Shown piece after piece: positions 28,207 to 35,797 of a stretch of 64,000 nucleotides of DNA (its first letter is position 1; each line of letters opens with the position of its first letter). The translations under genes and the position numbers were made by a program. Origin of the DNA: Comamonas endophytica (GTDB lineage Bacteria; Pseudomonadota; Gammaproteobacteria; Burkholderiales; Burkholderiaceae_C); assembly GCF_023634805.2 (NCBI RefSeq), contig NZ_CP106881.1:3563501-3627500 (forward strand), read 5' to 3'. The notes under the pieces were generated by a model. That model was not told the DNA's origin. It worked only from the letters and a program-made list of their open reading frames with translations, and searched no databases.

Positions 28207-29139
28207 ATGGAAAAATGCAGCATCTGCGGCCAGACGCTCTGGAGCGCGGTGCGCCACTGCCCGTTTTGCGCAGCGCCGCAGGCCGCCGGGATCGCGGCCG
28301 CCGTGCCCGGGGAGCCGGAGGCTGCTTCCGAGCCCAGGGTCGAAGCGTCACCGCCACCTCGGCCAGCGGTAGCGCCGAGAGGCGCCGCCGCGGCAGATGC
28401 CACGCCACCGGCACCATCGCCGGCGCCCGAAGTCCAGCCCCCGGCCCATCCCAAGCCCATTGAAATCAGGGCGCGGAAGCCTGCGCGCGCATCCGCTCGC
28501 GCGCCGGCACCGCCGCGCAAGCGGACCCACAAGCTGCTGATCGGCTTGGTGGCCTTGGGCACGCTGGGCCATTGGATCTCGAATTCCACGCCCGACGCTT
28601 GCGACCGGTCGCTGGCCCTGGCCCGTTTGGCGCTGCAACAGGAAGATGCGCGGCAGGCCGGCCAGCATGCCCGCGCTGCCATTGCCGCATGCGAGGACGA
28701 GAAGCGGGCGCGTCGCGCCAAGGCCGCGAGTGACGATGCCCGGACATTGCTCCATGCACAGGCCAGAACCCAGGACCGCGCCAGGCAGCCGCCGCGGCCA
28801 TGGGTGCAGCATCCGCGGCCGCAGCAGGCAGCCTGTGAGAAAAGCAACCGGCAGACCGCCAGCCACTTGAGCTCCGGCCGCCTGGTGAGTGCGGGCCGGA
28901 ACCTGCAACGTATCCCCCAGGCTTGCCGCCAGCTGGATCAAACCCGGGCGCTGATCGCTCGGCTCGATCGCATGCAGGCAACGGCCAGCAAGGCCACCGC
29001 CGATGCGCGGGCGCAGCTGGGCCAGGGTGCATGGGGCCAGGCGCGCACCAGCCTGCAGGTGCTGGCCAGCGTGAACCGCGAATCCGACGATCTGCCCGAG
29101 CTGCGTGCTGTCTTGAACAGGGCCCAGCCGGGACCCTAG
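28207..29139 (+). CDS. Zinc-ribbon membrane protein, last gene of tubulin-like operon
   Basis: A 310-residue protein. An N-terminal zinc ribbon (Cys4, Cys7, Cys18, Cys21; CSIC and HCPFC) is followed by a Pro/Ala-rich low-complexity linker (about 25-105), one membrane helix (KLLIGLVALGTLGHWIS, about 108-124) and a helical, Arg/Gln/Ala-rich periplasmic part with paired Cys that reads like degenerate TPR-type helices (ALARLALQQEDARQAGQHARAAIAAC). GAGGAG precedes the ATG, and the gap to the tubulin-like stop is 22 bp. The ribbon and the GYF_2 tail of the neighbour could contact each other in the cytoplasm. No named family recognised beyond the ribbon. Confidence 0.72.
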   Translation: MEKCSICGQTLWSAVRHCPFCAAPQAAGIAAAVPGEPEAASEPRVEASPPPRPAVAPRGAAAADATPPAPSPAPEVQPPAHPKPIEIRARKPARASARAPAPPRKRTHKLLIGLVALGTLGHWISNSTPDACDRSLALARLALQQEDARQAGQHARAAIAACEDEKRARRAKAASDDARTLLHAQARTQDRARQPPRPWVQHPRPQQAACEKSNRQTASHLSSGRLVSAGRNLQRIPQACRQLDQTRALIARLDRMQATASKATADARAQLGQGAWGQARTSLQVLASVNRESDDLPELRAVLNRAQPGP

Positions 29140-29163
29140 GCCGGCGGTTCCCCGCCGTAGTGC

Positions 29164-29598
29164 TCAGGCCGAGCGCAGCGGGTCCGCGTTGGAACCCGCG
29201 GCATGCGCACGCGAGTTTTCCTGGATCAGCTCGATCTTGTAGCCATCAGGATCGGTCACGAATGCAATGACGGTGCTGCCGCCCTTGACCGGGCCGGCTT
29301 CGCGCGTCACATTGCCGCCCGCCGCCTTGATCTTCTCGCAGGCCGCATAGGCATCGGGCACGCCCAGCGCCACATGGCCATAGGCAGTGCCCAGATCGTA
29401 GCTTTCGGTGCCCCAGTTGTAGGTCAGCTCGATCTCGGCCTGGCCCGGGTTGCCCCCGTCGAAGCCCAGGAACGCCAGCGAGTACTTGTACTCGGGGTTC
29501 TCGGAAGTGCGCAGCAGTTGCATGCCCAGCACCTGGGTATAGAAATCAATAGAGCGTTGAAGGTTGCCAACGCGCAGCATCGTGTGGAGGAATCTCAT
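29164..29598 (-). CDS. gloA: Lactoylglutathione lyase (glyoxalase I)
   Basis: A 144-residue VOC-fold enzyme that converts the methylglyoxal-glutathione hemithioacetal to S-lactoylglutathione. The four metal ligands of the bacterial nickel-type enzyme are visible: His5 (FLHTMLRV), Glu57 ([10 protein letters not shown]), His75 (YGHVALGV) and Glu123 (YKIELIQ). The [18 protein letters not shown] start is textbook. Length matches E. coli GloA plus a short C-terminal tail. It is convergent with the tubulin-like operon, with a short CGGCGG/CCGCCG hairpin between them (29142-29157). Confidence 0.95.
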   Translation of the reverse strand: MRFLHTMLRVGNLQRSIDFYTQVLGMQLLRTSENPEYKYSLAFLGFDGGNPGQAEIELTYNWGTESYDLGTAYGHVALGVPDAYAACEKIKAAGGNVTREAGPVKGGSTVIAFVTDPDGYKIELIQENSRAHAAGSNADPLRSA

Positions 29599-29632
29599 GC
29601 GCCCGATTGTGCCGCGAGAAAAAACCCCGTGC

Positions 29633-29670
29633 AGGCAGCGGAGCGCCGGCAGACCGGCGCTCCGCTGCCT
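29633..29670 (-). terminator. Strong Rho-independent terminator of the iron cassette
   Basis: A perfect 17-bp stem (left arm AGGCAGCGGAGCGCCGG) with loop CAGA. Read on the minus strand it is followed after ten bases by TTTTTT. It lies just past the DUF3325 stop and would end the DUF3649-PepSY-DUF3325 transcript before gloA. Confidence 0.8.
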
Positions 29671-29673
29671 CCA

Positions 29674-30018
29674 TCACTGGCCGTATGTCCTCGAGATGAA
29701 TGCCAACGCTGCCAGGGCCAGGGCGGCGCATGCCGCACGCAGCAAATGGCGCGGCATGTAACTCAGCATCCAGCCCGTCAACAGCGCTGCGAAGCTCAGC
29801 ATGCCGAGCCATGCGGTGACGGCCACGGCGCCGCTCCAGCCCGCCGCCAGGCAGCAAGCCAGCGACAACGACAGCAGGGCAATGCCGGCCAATCGCCAGA
29901 TCACGCTGGCGCGCAGCACAAGCGCACGCCCAAACACCTGTTCCTGGTGCCGCTCCATGGCCAGGCTGAGGGCGGTGAAGGCGGGCAGGGCAAGGGCCCC
30001 GGCAATCCACGCGCTCAT
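29674..30018 (-). CDS. DUF3325 family membrane protein
   Basis: A 114-residue protein with about four hydrophobic helices (AGALALPAFTALSLAM, LAGIALLSLSLACCLAAG, AVAVTAWLGMLSFAALLTGW, AACAALALAALAFI). This matches the DUF3325 proteins that end iron-uptake cassettes in betaproteobacteria. Its ATG overlaps the stop of the PepSY gene in ATGA. Exact role unknown; probably assists the PepSY protein in siderophore-iron handling at the inner membrane. Confidence 0.85.
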   Translation of the reverse strand: MSAWIAGALALPAFTALSLAMERHQEQVFGRALVLRASVIWRLAGIALLSLSLACCLAAGWSGAVAVTAWLGMLSFAALLTGWMLSYMPRHLLRAACAALALAALAFISRTYGQ

Positions 30019-31676
30019 GCCTGCTTCTCCGCCGACTGCGCCACAGGGCGCGGAATTCGCACACCTGCACCTCCGGCGGGGCGGGGCGCGGCCGCGAGGC
30101 CGGCCGATGCACCCAGCTTCCAGGCGGCGAAACCATGCAGTACCGCGAAGGCCAGCGCGACCAGGTCGAAGCCCGCCACGCTCCATTGCCCCTGCAGCAT
30201 GGCCGCAGGCAGTGCAATGCCACCAGTGGCCGCATTCAACAGCGGCAGCGCGGCAAAAGCCACGGCTGCCAACCACAGCTGCTCGAGCCAGGCGCGCCGG
30301 TGCGTGCGCGACAGTCCATGCGCCAGGCACAGGCCCCAGACAATGAAGAAGCAGCGGATTTCCACATCCGCGCGCTGGGCGACATCCACCGGCAGCAGCC
30401 GGTTGGCCCAGAAATACGCCGCCGTTGCCACCGACAACCCGGCAATCGCGCCGATGTTCAGCACCTCGACCAGCCGGTGCCCGTGCGGCGTGCGCCCGAG
30501 CTTGCGCCGCTCGGGCAGCCGCTTGACCACCCACAGCACCAGTCCAGAGCCGGCCATCACCGTGCCGACGACACCGGAGAGGAACAGCAGCCAACGCAGC
30601 CCGGGGTCTGCAAAGCGCCCCAGGTGGATCCCCATCATGGCGCCGGAAACCGCCTGTGCCGTCGATGGGACCCGGGCCTCGGGCGCATTCCTAGGCTCTC
30701 CCGTGACCCCGTCGAACAGTAGCCGCTCGCCGGCGGCGCCGCGCACGACGGAGCGTGCGCCTTGCTCGCGCAACTCGATGCTCGCCTGCGGCGTTCCGGG
30801 GCGCTGCACCACGATGCTGCCCACGCCGCGCTCGGGCCAGTGGGCCTGCGCGATTTCCATCATCGGCGCAATGGAGGCCAGCGCCGCGGGCTCTGCCGCC
30901 TGCGCCCGGCCGGCACGCCCGGCGCCTTCACGCTCGCCCGCGCCGCCGGCAGCGCGGCCGCGGCTTTCGGCAAAATACCTCTGCATATCGCCGTCGTAGA
31001 CCGCCTTGACACCCCAGGGCATGAGCATGCTCATGAACAGCAGCAGCCCGCTGAAGGTGATGACGACATGGAACGGCAGCGCCAGCACGGCGGTGGCGTT
31101 GTGGGCATCGAGCCAGGAGCGCTGGCCCTTGCGCGGACGGAAGGTGAAGAACTCCTTGAAGATCTTCTTGTGCGTGATCACCCCGGTGATGATCGCCACG
31201 AACATGAACATGGTGGCGATGCCCACGATCCAGCGCCCCCAGATGCGCGGCATCGCATGCAACTCGAAATGAAAGCGGTAGAGAAAGCTGCCGCCGCGGG
31301 TCTCGCGCGGCTCTATCACTTCGCCCGTGCCGGCATCCAGGTGCACACGCTGCGTCCCGGCCCGGCCGGCAGCCGCACCAGGCTTGCGCCAGCTGGCCTC
31401 GACGGCAGTCTGGCGCTCGCCGGGCAGATTGATGGTCCAGGTCGTGGCATCCGGCGCAATCTTCTGCATCGCCGCCATGGCCAGCGCCGCAGTCTGCGGG
31501 CCGGGAATCGACCGGTGCAGCTCGGGCCGCATCCAGTCGTTGATCTCGTCGAGAAAATAGCTCAGCGTGCCGGTGAAAAACACCGCATACAGCAGCCATC
31601 CCAGCAGCAGGCCGCACCAGGTGTGCAGCCAGGACATGGACTGGCGCAATCCTTCGGGTTTGCCATCGGGCCTCAT
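30015..31676 (-). CDS. PepSY-associated TM helix protein (iron-uptake reductase-like)
   Basis: A 553-residue inner-membrane protein of the PepSY_TM family. Helices are seen at WLHTWCGLLLGWLLYAVFFTGTL, WIVGIATMFMFVAIITGVITH, LPFHVVITFSGLLLFMS and in four more C-terminal segments, with His residues in or near several helices that could bind haem. A periplasmic region carries the PepSY-like GTQRVHLDAGTGEVIEP. Homologues accompany TonB siderophore receptors and are thought to reduce ferric siderophores. The start at 31676 overlaps the DUF3649 stop (ATGA). A Gly/Arg/Ala-rich loop (GRAAGGAGEREGAGRAG) near residue 240 looks like low-complexity expansion. Confidence 0.9.
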   Translation of the reverse strand: MRPDGKPEGLRQSMSWLHTWCGLLLGWLLYAVFFTGTLSYFLDEINDWMRPELHRSIPGPQTAALAMAAMQKIAPDATTWTINLPGERQTAVEASWRKPGAAAGRAGTQRVHLDAGTGEVIEPRETRGGSFLYRFHFELHAMPRIWGRWIVGIATMFMFVAIITGVITHKKIFKEFFTFRPRKGQRSWLDAHNATAVLALPFHVVITFSGLLLFMSMLMPWGVKAVYDGDMQRYFAESRGRAAGGAGEREGAGRAGRAQAAEPAALASIAPMMEIAQAHWPERGVGSIVVQRPGTPQASIELREQGARSVVRGAAGERLLFDGVTGEPRNAPEARVPSTAQAVSGAMMGIHLGRFADPGLRWLLFLSGVVGTVMAGSGLVLWVVKRLPERRKLGRTPHGHRLVEVLNIGAIAGLSVATAAYFWANRLLPVDVAQRADVEIRCFFIVWGLCLAHGLSRTHRRAWLEQLWLAAVAFAALPLLNAATGGIALPAAMLQGQWSVAGFDLVALAFAVLHGFAAWKLGASAGLAAAPRPAGGAGVRIPRPVAQSAEKQA

Positions 31677-31999
31677 ACTGCGGCTCCCCGAAACGCAAAA
31701 GCCAGCGCACCCAGCAGTGCGGCAGGAATGCAGATGCCCAGCCAGGCGCGCCGCGCATTGACGCAACCAAAGGCCCAGAGGGCGGCCAGGGCCTGGGCGA
31801 CGAACGCCAGCATGGAAGCCCAAAGTACCGCATCGACGGAAGTGCTGCCGGAGCGTGCCAGCAACAGGCCGATGCCGGCAGCGGTTGCCGACGACAGTGC
31901 ATGGCCTGCGGCCACTGCAGCCAACAGGCGCGAGGCAATTGCCCAGCGATAACGGCCAAGTGGCAGCACGGCTTTATGGGGTGGCGCGACTTCACTCAT
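31673..31999 (-). CDS. DUF3649 family membrane protein
   Basis: A 108-residue protein with three hydrophobic helices (IASRLLAAVAAGHALSSATAAGIGLLLA, AVLWASMLAFVAQALAALWAF, AWLGICIPAALLGALAFAF), matching DUF3649, usually the first gene of the DUF3649-PepSY-DUF3325 iron cassette. ATG 31997-31999 (MSEVAPPHK) is used; an upstream start adds 16 residues. The TonB receptor that often precedes this trio is absent here. A candidate Fur box is 88 bp upstream. Confidence 0.82.
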   Translation of the reverse strand: MSEVAPPHKAVLPLGRYRWAIASRLLAAVAAGHALSSATAAGIGLLLARSGSTSVDAVLWASMLAFVAQALAALWAFGCVNARRAWLGICIPAALLGALAFAFRGAAV

Positions 32000-32302
32000 G
32001 GCCTGGCCGCCTGGACGCCGAAGTGAAGGAAAGACGAGCGCGGTCATGCCAACCGTTGGTGGTTGCAGTTGTCATATGGGTTCTTAAATGCGAATGGGTC
32101 TCAATGTAGTTGCTTTTCCTTGTAGATTTTTTAACCGTAGGTAAAGATGGGGAACTTTTGCGGCTGCCGTGTTGATGATCTGGTTGGATAGATACGATGT
32201 ATATTATGTTAAATGGAACGTGTTGCCCGGTAGTTGGTTGAGCTCCCGGCGACTCCCGACCACTTGGGGGTTCATGCACACTCCTCTGGAAACGGAGTCA
32301 AC
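32000..32302. other. AT-rich intergenic region with divergent promoters
   Basis: A 303-bp gap between the iron cassette and the DUF2726 gene. It is markedly AT-richer than its surroundings (for example GATGTATATTATGTTAAATG near 32197-32216). It contains the candidate Fur box at 32087-32105 and must carry both promoters. No gene seen. Confidence 0.5.
32087..32105. promoter_or_regulatory. Candidate Fur box
   Basis: AATGCGAATGGGTCTCAAT resembles the 19-bp Fur-box form AATGCGAATgatTCTCATT of betaproteobacteria and pseudomonads, with a degraded centre. It lies 88 bp upstream of the DUF3649 gene, where iron-responsive repression of the cassette would be expected. Confidence 0.5.
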
Positions 32303-32839
32303 ATGAAAACTTTATTGTGGGTCGTGGTCGTAGCGGTGATCGCGCTGGTCTTTTTCATTCGAGCGGCCAAGAAAGCAGCGGGTTCGGCCGAAGGCGGCAA
32401 AGCTGGTCCGACCGAGCAGCCACGGCGCAGGCAGTTGCTGTCGGAACGCGAGCAGGCAATGCATCACCGGCTATCGCAATCCCTGCCGGAGCTGGTGATT
32501 CTTTCCCAGGTCAGCTTTGGCGCGCTGTTGACGGCAAGAGCCTATGCGGTGCGCAACACGTTCGACCGCAAGACCGCCGATTTCGTGGTCTGCGACAAGG
32601 CGTTCCAGGTGCTTGCGGTCATCGAACTGGATGATGCAGGTCACAAGGGCAAAGCCGCGAGAGACGGTGCCCGAGATGCCATGCTCGTCCAGGCCGGTTA
32701 TCGGGTATTGAGATATGCCAATATTCCCGACATCGACCGTATACGGGACGATTTTGGGCTCGGCAATGTGACCAAGCCGGTGCCGACACAGTCACTGGCG
32801 GCAATGTCTGAGCCGGCGTCCGTTCAAGGGGTCCGCTAG
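32303..32839 (+). CDS. DUF2726 protein with N-terminal membrane helix
   Basis: A 178-residue protein. A membrane helix at residues 1-20 (LLWVVVVAVIALVFFIRAA) is followed by a DUF2726 domain (LSEREQAMHHRLSQSLPELVILSQVSFGALL, RKTADFVVCDK, VIELDDAGH, GYRVLRYANIPD). DUF2726 has a restriction-endonuclease-like fold in some analyses; the ELDD motif sits where an ExK would be, so nuclease activity is doubtful. ATG 32303 has GGAG just before it. Its stop codon overlaps that of the convergent nucleotidyltransferase gene. Function unknown. Confidence 0.85.
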   Translation: MKTLLWVVVVAVIALVFFIRAAKKAAGSAEGGKAGPTEQPRRRQLLSEREQAMHHRLSQSLPELVILSQVSFGALLTARAYAVRNTFDRKTADFVVCDKAFQVLAVIELDDAGHKGKAARDGARDAMLVQAGYRVLRYANIPDIDRIRDDFGLGNVTKPVPTQSLAAMSEPASVQGVR

Positions 32840-33429
32840 GCTCGACGCCCGTGCCAGCGAGCCGCCACCTCCGACAGCGCGTCCAAAGTGTCGGTATCGG
32901 CCAGCGTCCCCCAGTCATCCAGCATCAACGCGTGCAATTCGTCCTGCGCCTGCGCTGCCCGAACCAGGCTCTGCGCGCCGCTGTCGCCCGTCAACTCCAG
33001 CAACTGCTTTTTCCACGCGGCGGAAAATCCCACTGGATGGCCCCATTGACCATCTACTCGTGGGCGCACGACGCCGCCGCATTCCCGCAAAGCTTGGGCC
33101 ACTGCATTCAGGCTGTCGGGCGAAACCGCGGGCAGATCGCCCGGCAGGATCAACCATCCACAGGCATCTGGCGATAGCGCCACGCCACGCGCGATCGAAT
33201 GGCCCATGCCTTCGCTGCGCCACTGCGGGCCGTTTTCCACGAGCACCGCGCGCAGGCCGCTGGCACCAACGGCTGCCAGGGTATGTTCCAAAACGCTTCG
33301 CCCATGCAGTTGCGCCTGAAGTTTTCCCGTCTGCGCTCCCGAATCCCGAAAGCGTTGGCTCTGGCCCGCGGCCAGCACCACTACGATGGGGGGCTGCGAG
33401 GCGATGTGATGTTCGTCTTTGCTGTGCAT
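32836..33429 (-). CDS. MobA/MocA-like nucleotidyltransferase
   Basis: A 197-residue NTP transferase. The nucleotide motif VVVLAAGQSQRF is at residues 16-27, followed by GHSIARGVALSPDACGWLILPGDLPAV. It resembles MocA, which makes molybdopterin cytosine dinucleotide for xanthine-dehydrogenase-type enzymes, as well as other MobA-like proteins. No molybdoenzyme gene is adjacent, but a deaminase lies divergently upstream, which would suit purine metabolism. The start MHSKDEHHI (ATG 33427-33429) is used; the open frame extends upstream without support. Confidence 0.82.
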   Translation of the reverse strand: MHSKDEHHIASQPPIVVVLAAGQSQRFRDSGAQTGKLQAQLHGRSVLEHTLAAVGASGLRAVLVENGPQWRSEGMGHSIARGVALSPDACGWLILPGDLPAVSPDSLNAVAQALRECGGVVRPRVDGQWGHPVGFSAAWKKQLLELTGDSGAQSLVRAAQAQDELHALMLDDWGTLADTDTLDALSEVAARWHGRRA

Positions 33430-33502
33430 CGCAGCGATTCTAAGAAGCTCTGGCATGCAAGCTGCTTGCATCGGCGCTATGCGCCCCTTCTGTCCAGACC
33501 GT

Positions 33503-33997
33503 ATGACGACTCCCCTCCCCCCTACCTCCGAGCAGATCGAACGCCATCTGCGCCGCACTATCGAAGTCGCCAACCGCGCCGTCGGCATGGGCCGCCATCC
33601 TTTTGGCGCGATCCTGGTCGCGCCCGACAACGAGACCGTGCTGCTCGAGCAATGCAACATCGACACCGTGAACCATGCGGAGTCGACACTGGCGCGCGTG
33701 GCAGCCACCAGCTATCCAGCCGACTATCTCTGGCACTGCACCCTCTACAGCTCGGTCGAGCCCTGTTGCATGTGCGCGGGAACATCCTACTGGGCGAATA
33801 TCGGCCGCGTGGTGTTTGGCATGACCGAGCATGCGCTGCTGCAGCATACCGGCAACCATGCGGAGAATCCGACGATGAGCGTGCCGTCGCGCCATGTGTT
33901 CGACCATTGTCAGAAGCCGGTCGAGTTGATCGGGCCCGTGCCTGCGCTCGAGGCCGAAATTGCCGCACAGCAGAAGGCATTCTGGGCCGGGCGCTGA
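33503..33997 (+). CDS. Cytidine/deoxycytidylate-type nucleoside deaminase (guanine deaminase-like)
   Basis: A 164-residue zinc deaminase. The catalytic motif HAE (His58-Ala-Glu60) and the zinc motif PCxxC (Pro87-Cys88-x-x-Cys91, within EPCCMCAG) are intact. The sequence HPFGAILVAPDN and the length resemble guanine deaminase/tRNA-specific adenosine deaminase relatives acting on free bases. Start ATG 33503 is uncertain; ATG 33479 adds eight residues and neither has a clear Shine-Dalgarno sequence. It diverges from the MobA-like gene. Confidence 0.85.
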   Translation: MTTPLPPTSEQIERHLRRTIEVANRAVGMGRHPFGAILVAPDNETVLLEQCNIDTVNHAESTLARVAATSYPADYLWHCTLYSSVEPCCMCAGTSYWANIGRVVFGMTEHALLQHTGNHAENPTMSVPSRHVFDHCQKPVELIGPVPALEAEIAAQQKAFWAGR

Positions 33998-34282
33998 AGT
34001 CGCCATGACAGGCGCCAACAAAGGCGCCACCAAAGGCGCGTCTTGCGAATTCGGCTGGCGGTTCGTAGATCTGACTCCCGGCTTCCGCCGGGCGTCTTGA
34101 CCATCATTGCGGCATCGACCAGCGCGTCGATATCCCGCAATGCGGTTATCGGTCGAGGTCTTGGCCAATCAGGCTGCTGCAAGATAGGGGCGCGGGTTCG
34201 GATGGGACGGTTTGCGGTGAATAGGCGCCGCATTCACCACCTGGGCGCTGTTTGGCCAGCTCTGCGCGCAGACCGTACATGT
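33998..34282. other. Intergenic region with short repeats and hairpin
   Basis: A 285-bp gap. It starts with three copies of AGGCGC(C) spaced by about 13 bp (34012-34040), then a hairpin CCCGGC/GCCGGG with loop TTCC (34077-34092) that may terminate the deaminase transcript. No credible gene on either strand, although open frames cross it. Confidence 0.4.
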
Positions 34283-34549
34283 CTAGCGTGCGGGATCGGC
34301 TGCCTCCTTCGCATAGCCCAGGCAGGCTCCCCCATTGGGCCGGCCCTGGCATTCGCGCAGCAGGCGGGTCTCGCGTTGGGTCGGAGTTTCGCCGCTGCCC
34401 TGGCTCTTGGCCTTGGCTTTGTCGCGCGGCGCATGGCAGTGGAAATCCTTTTTCTTCGAGTTGTGGCAGCCGTTGGCATCCAGGCCGCCAGGCGTGGCGT
34501 GGGCGAGACTGGTCGCCAGATACAGCAAGGCAAGAACAAAAGACCGCAT
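34283..34549 (-). CDS. Small secreted protein with YHYH-like HNSKKKDFHCH motif
   Basis: An 88-residue protein. A signal peptide (RSFVLALLYLATSLAHA, 1-18) is followed by GGLDANGCHNSKKKDFHCH, a His/Cys motif shared by many short secreted proteins of the YHYH type that may bind metal or nucleic acid. The C-terminal part is basic and holds two more Cys (ECQGRPNGGACLGYA). ATG 34547-34549 is preferred because AGGAACAG precedes it. It stands alone; function unknown. Confidence 0.72.
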   Translation of the reverse strand: MRSFVLALLYLATSLAHATPGGLDANGCHNSKKKDFHCHAPRDKAKAKSQGSGETPTQRETRLLRECQGRPNGGACLGYAKEAADPAR

Positions 34550-34703
34550 GGCACTGTTCCTTTCCATCGGAGTGCAGTGGCCGCAGGCGTGGGCCAAAGC
34601 GCAAGGAGCGTGGCTCCAGAACCGCCTTTTCGCAAGCAATGCCCGCGCTGGCGCCCTTGCCTCTGGGTCCACGCCGGTCAACCCGGCATGGGTGGATCCC
34701 AGC

Positions 34704-35681
34704 CTACTTGCGCGGCAGATTGCGCGCGCGCTGGGCCAGGGCGCGGCGCTGCAGCGAGCGGCTGCCGGTGCGTGGCGCGGCGTTCTTGTCTGTGGCGGAG
34801 GCCGGCGCGGAACTGCTCTGCGTCGCGGACAGCAGGGCCTTGAGATCGGCCACCCGATCCTGCGCCGCCTGGGCGCTTTGCTGCGCGCCCAGCAGCTGGG
34901 AGCGTGCCTGCAGCAATTCTTCTTCTAGATGCTGCTGACGGGTTTGCCATTCAGCCAACCGGGCTTCGGACTTGCGTTCCTGCTCGGCCTGGGCTTTCTT
35001 GGCACTGGCAACCTCCTGGCGCGCGCGGTCGAGGTCGGTCAGCATGCGGCGCTCGTTGCCGGCAAACTGCTCGGCCAGGCGCTGGCGTTCTTGGGCCGCG
35101 GCCTGCTGCTCCTCGCTGTGTTCCTTGCGCTCGAGCTCGCGTGCCTTGCTGGCGGCCGCCAGTTCTGCGCGCAGGCTGCTGAGCTGCGCCTCGCGGTCCT
35201 GGGCCAGTTGCTGCATTTCGTCGAGCCGGCGCGACAGTTCCTGCGCCTGGGCACGGGCCAGTTTCATGGCCTCGTCCATGGCCTGCTTCTGCTGGTGCAA
35301 GGCCTTTTCGCGCTGCTCCATGTGTTCCAGATCTGCCTCGTGCGACAGGCGGCTGGCCTGCAGCGCGGCTTCACGCTCGTGCAGCGCCTGCTGCGCACGG
35401 TCCATGGCCTGGGCGCTGGCGCTTTCCCATAGTTCCTGTGCCAGGCGCAGCACCGGCTCGGGCACCCCACCCTGCGGCGTGTCCGTCTGGACCACGCCCA
35501 GGCGCTGGCCCAGCGTGGCAAACCAAGATTCGAGCATCGGGCTCACGGTGTTGGGCGAGCCGCGGCCGATCTGTTGGCGCACGCGTTCAATGGTCGGGCG
35601 CAGCCCCTGGGCCAACAGCGCATCGGCTGCGGCCCAGACATCGGCTTCCTGCACGCCGCGGGTGACTTTGGGAGGGTTCAT
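34704..35681 (-). CDS. KfrA-like DNA-binding coiled-coil protein
   Basis: A 325-residue protein. The N-terminal KfrA_N-type DNA-binding domain (residues 5-62: VTRGVQEADVWAAADALLAQ, RPTIERVRQQIGRGSPNTV) is followed by a very long coiled coil rich in Gln, Glu, Ala and Arg (about 90-285) and a basic Ser-rich tail. Plasmid KfrA proteins bind repeats in their own promoter and form filaments or nucleoid-like structures that aid stable inheritance. This copy appears chromosomal, divergent from an intact integrase, with palindromes between. AGGATG precedes the ATG. It may regulate the integrase and ATPase genes. Confidence 0.82.
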   Translation of the reverse strand: MNPPKVTRGVQEADVWAAADALLAQGLRPTIERVRQQIGRGSPNTVSPMLESWFATLGQRLGVVQTDTPQGGVPEPVLRLAQELWESASAQAMDRAQQALHEREAALQASRLSHEADLEHMEQREKALHQQKQAMDEAMKLARAQAQELSRRLDEMQQLAQDREAQLSSLRAELAAASKARELERKEHSEEQQAAAQERQRLAEQFAGNERRMLTDLDRARQEVASAKKAQAEQERKSEARLAEWQTRQQHLEEELLQARSQLLGAQQSAQAAQDRVADLKALLSATQSSSAPASATDKNAAPRTGSRSLQRRALAQRARNLPRK

Positions 35682-35706
35682 CTGGGCATCCTGCTAGGAT
35701 AGGTAT

Positions 35707-35725
35707 CGATAAGAAATTGTTATCG
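35707..35725. promoter_or_regulatory. Inverted repeat near the kfrA-like start
   Basis: Arms CGATAA and TTATCG separated by 7 bp, 26 bp upstream of the KfrA-like start codon. A plausible autoregulatory site. Confidence 0.45.
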
Positions 35726-35742
35726 CGAGTTATTTTATTTTC

Positions 35743-35770
35743 ACGTATTATACAATACGTAATACGTATT
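35743..35770. promoter_or_regulatory. Cluster of ACGTATT/AATACGT half-sites
   Basis: Inverted repeat ACGTATT-4 bp-AATACGT (35743-35760) runs directly into a second AATACGT (35761-35767) that forms the palindrome AATACGTATT (35761-35770). So four overlapping half-sites lie in 28 bp, 28 bp before the integrase start, in strongly AT-rich DNA. The arrangement suits a multimeric DNA-binding protein such as the KfrA-like product. Confidence 0.6.
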
Positions 35771-35797
35771 AAATAATACATAAGTTGAAATTCATAG

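Noticed and set aside
25665..28847. Very long minus-strand open frame opposite the tubulin-like gene
   Set aside because: High GC keeps the antisense frame open. Its translation is Arg/His/Gln/Leu-rich without domains, and it spans two well-supported genes.
33910..34233. Minus-strand frame that might be a gene remnant between deaminase and secreted protein
   Set aside because: It largely overlaps the deaminase in antisense and I could not match any fragment to a family.
34043..34843. Plus-strand frame of about 266 codons across the small secreted protein gene
   Set aside because: It is antisense to a gene with a clear signal peptide and to the KfrA-like gene, and its translation lacks structure.
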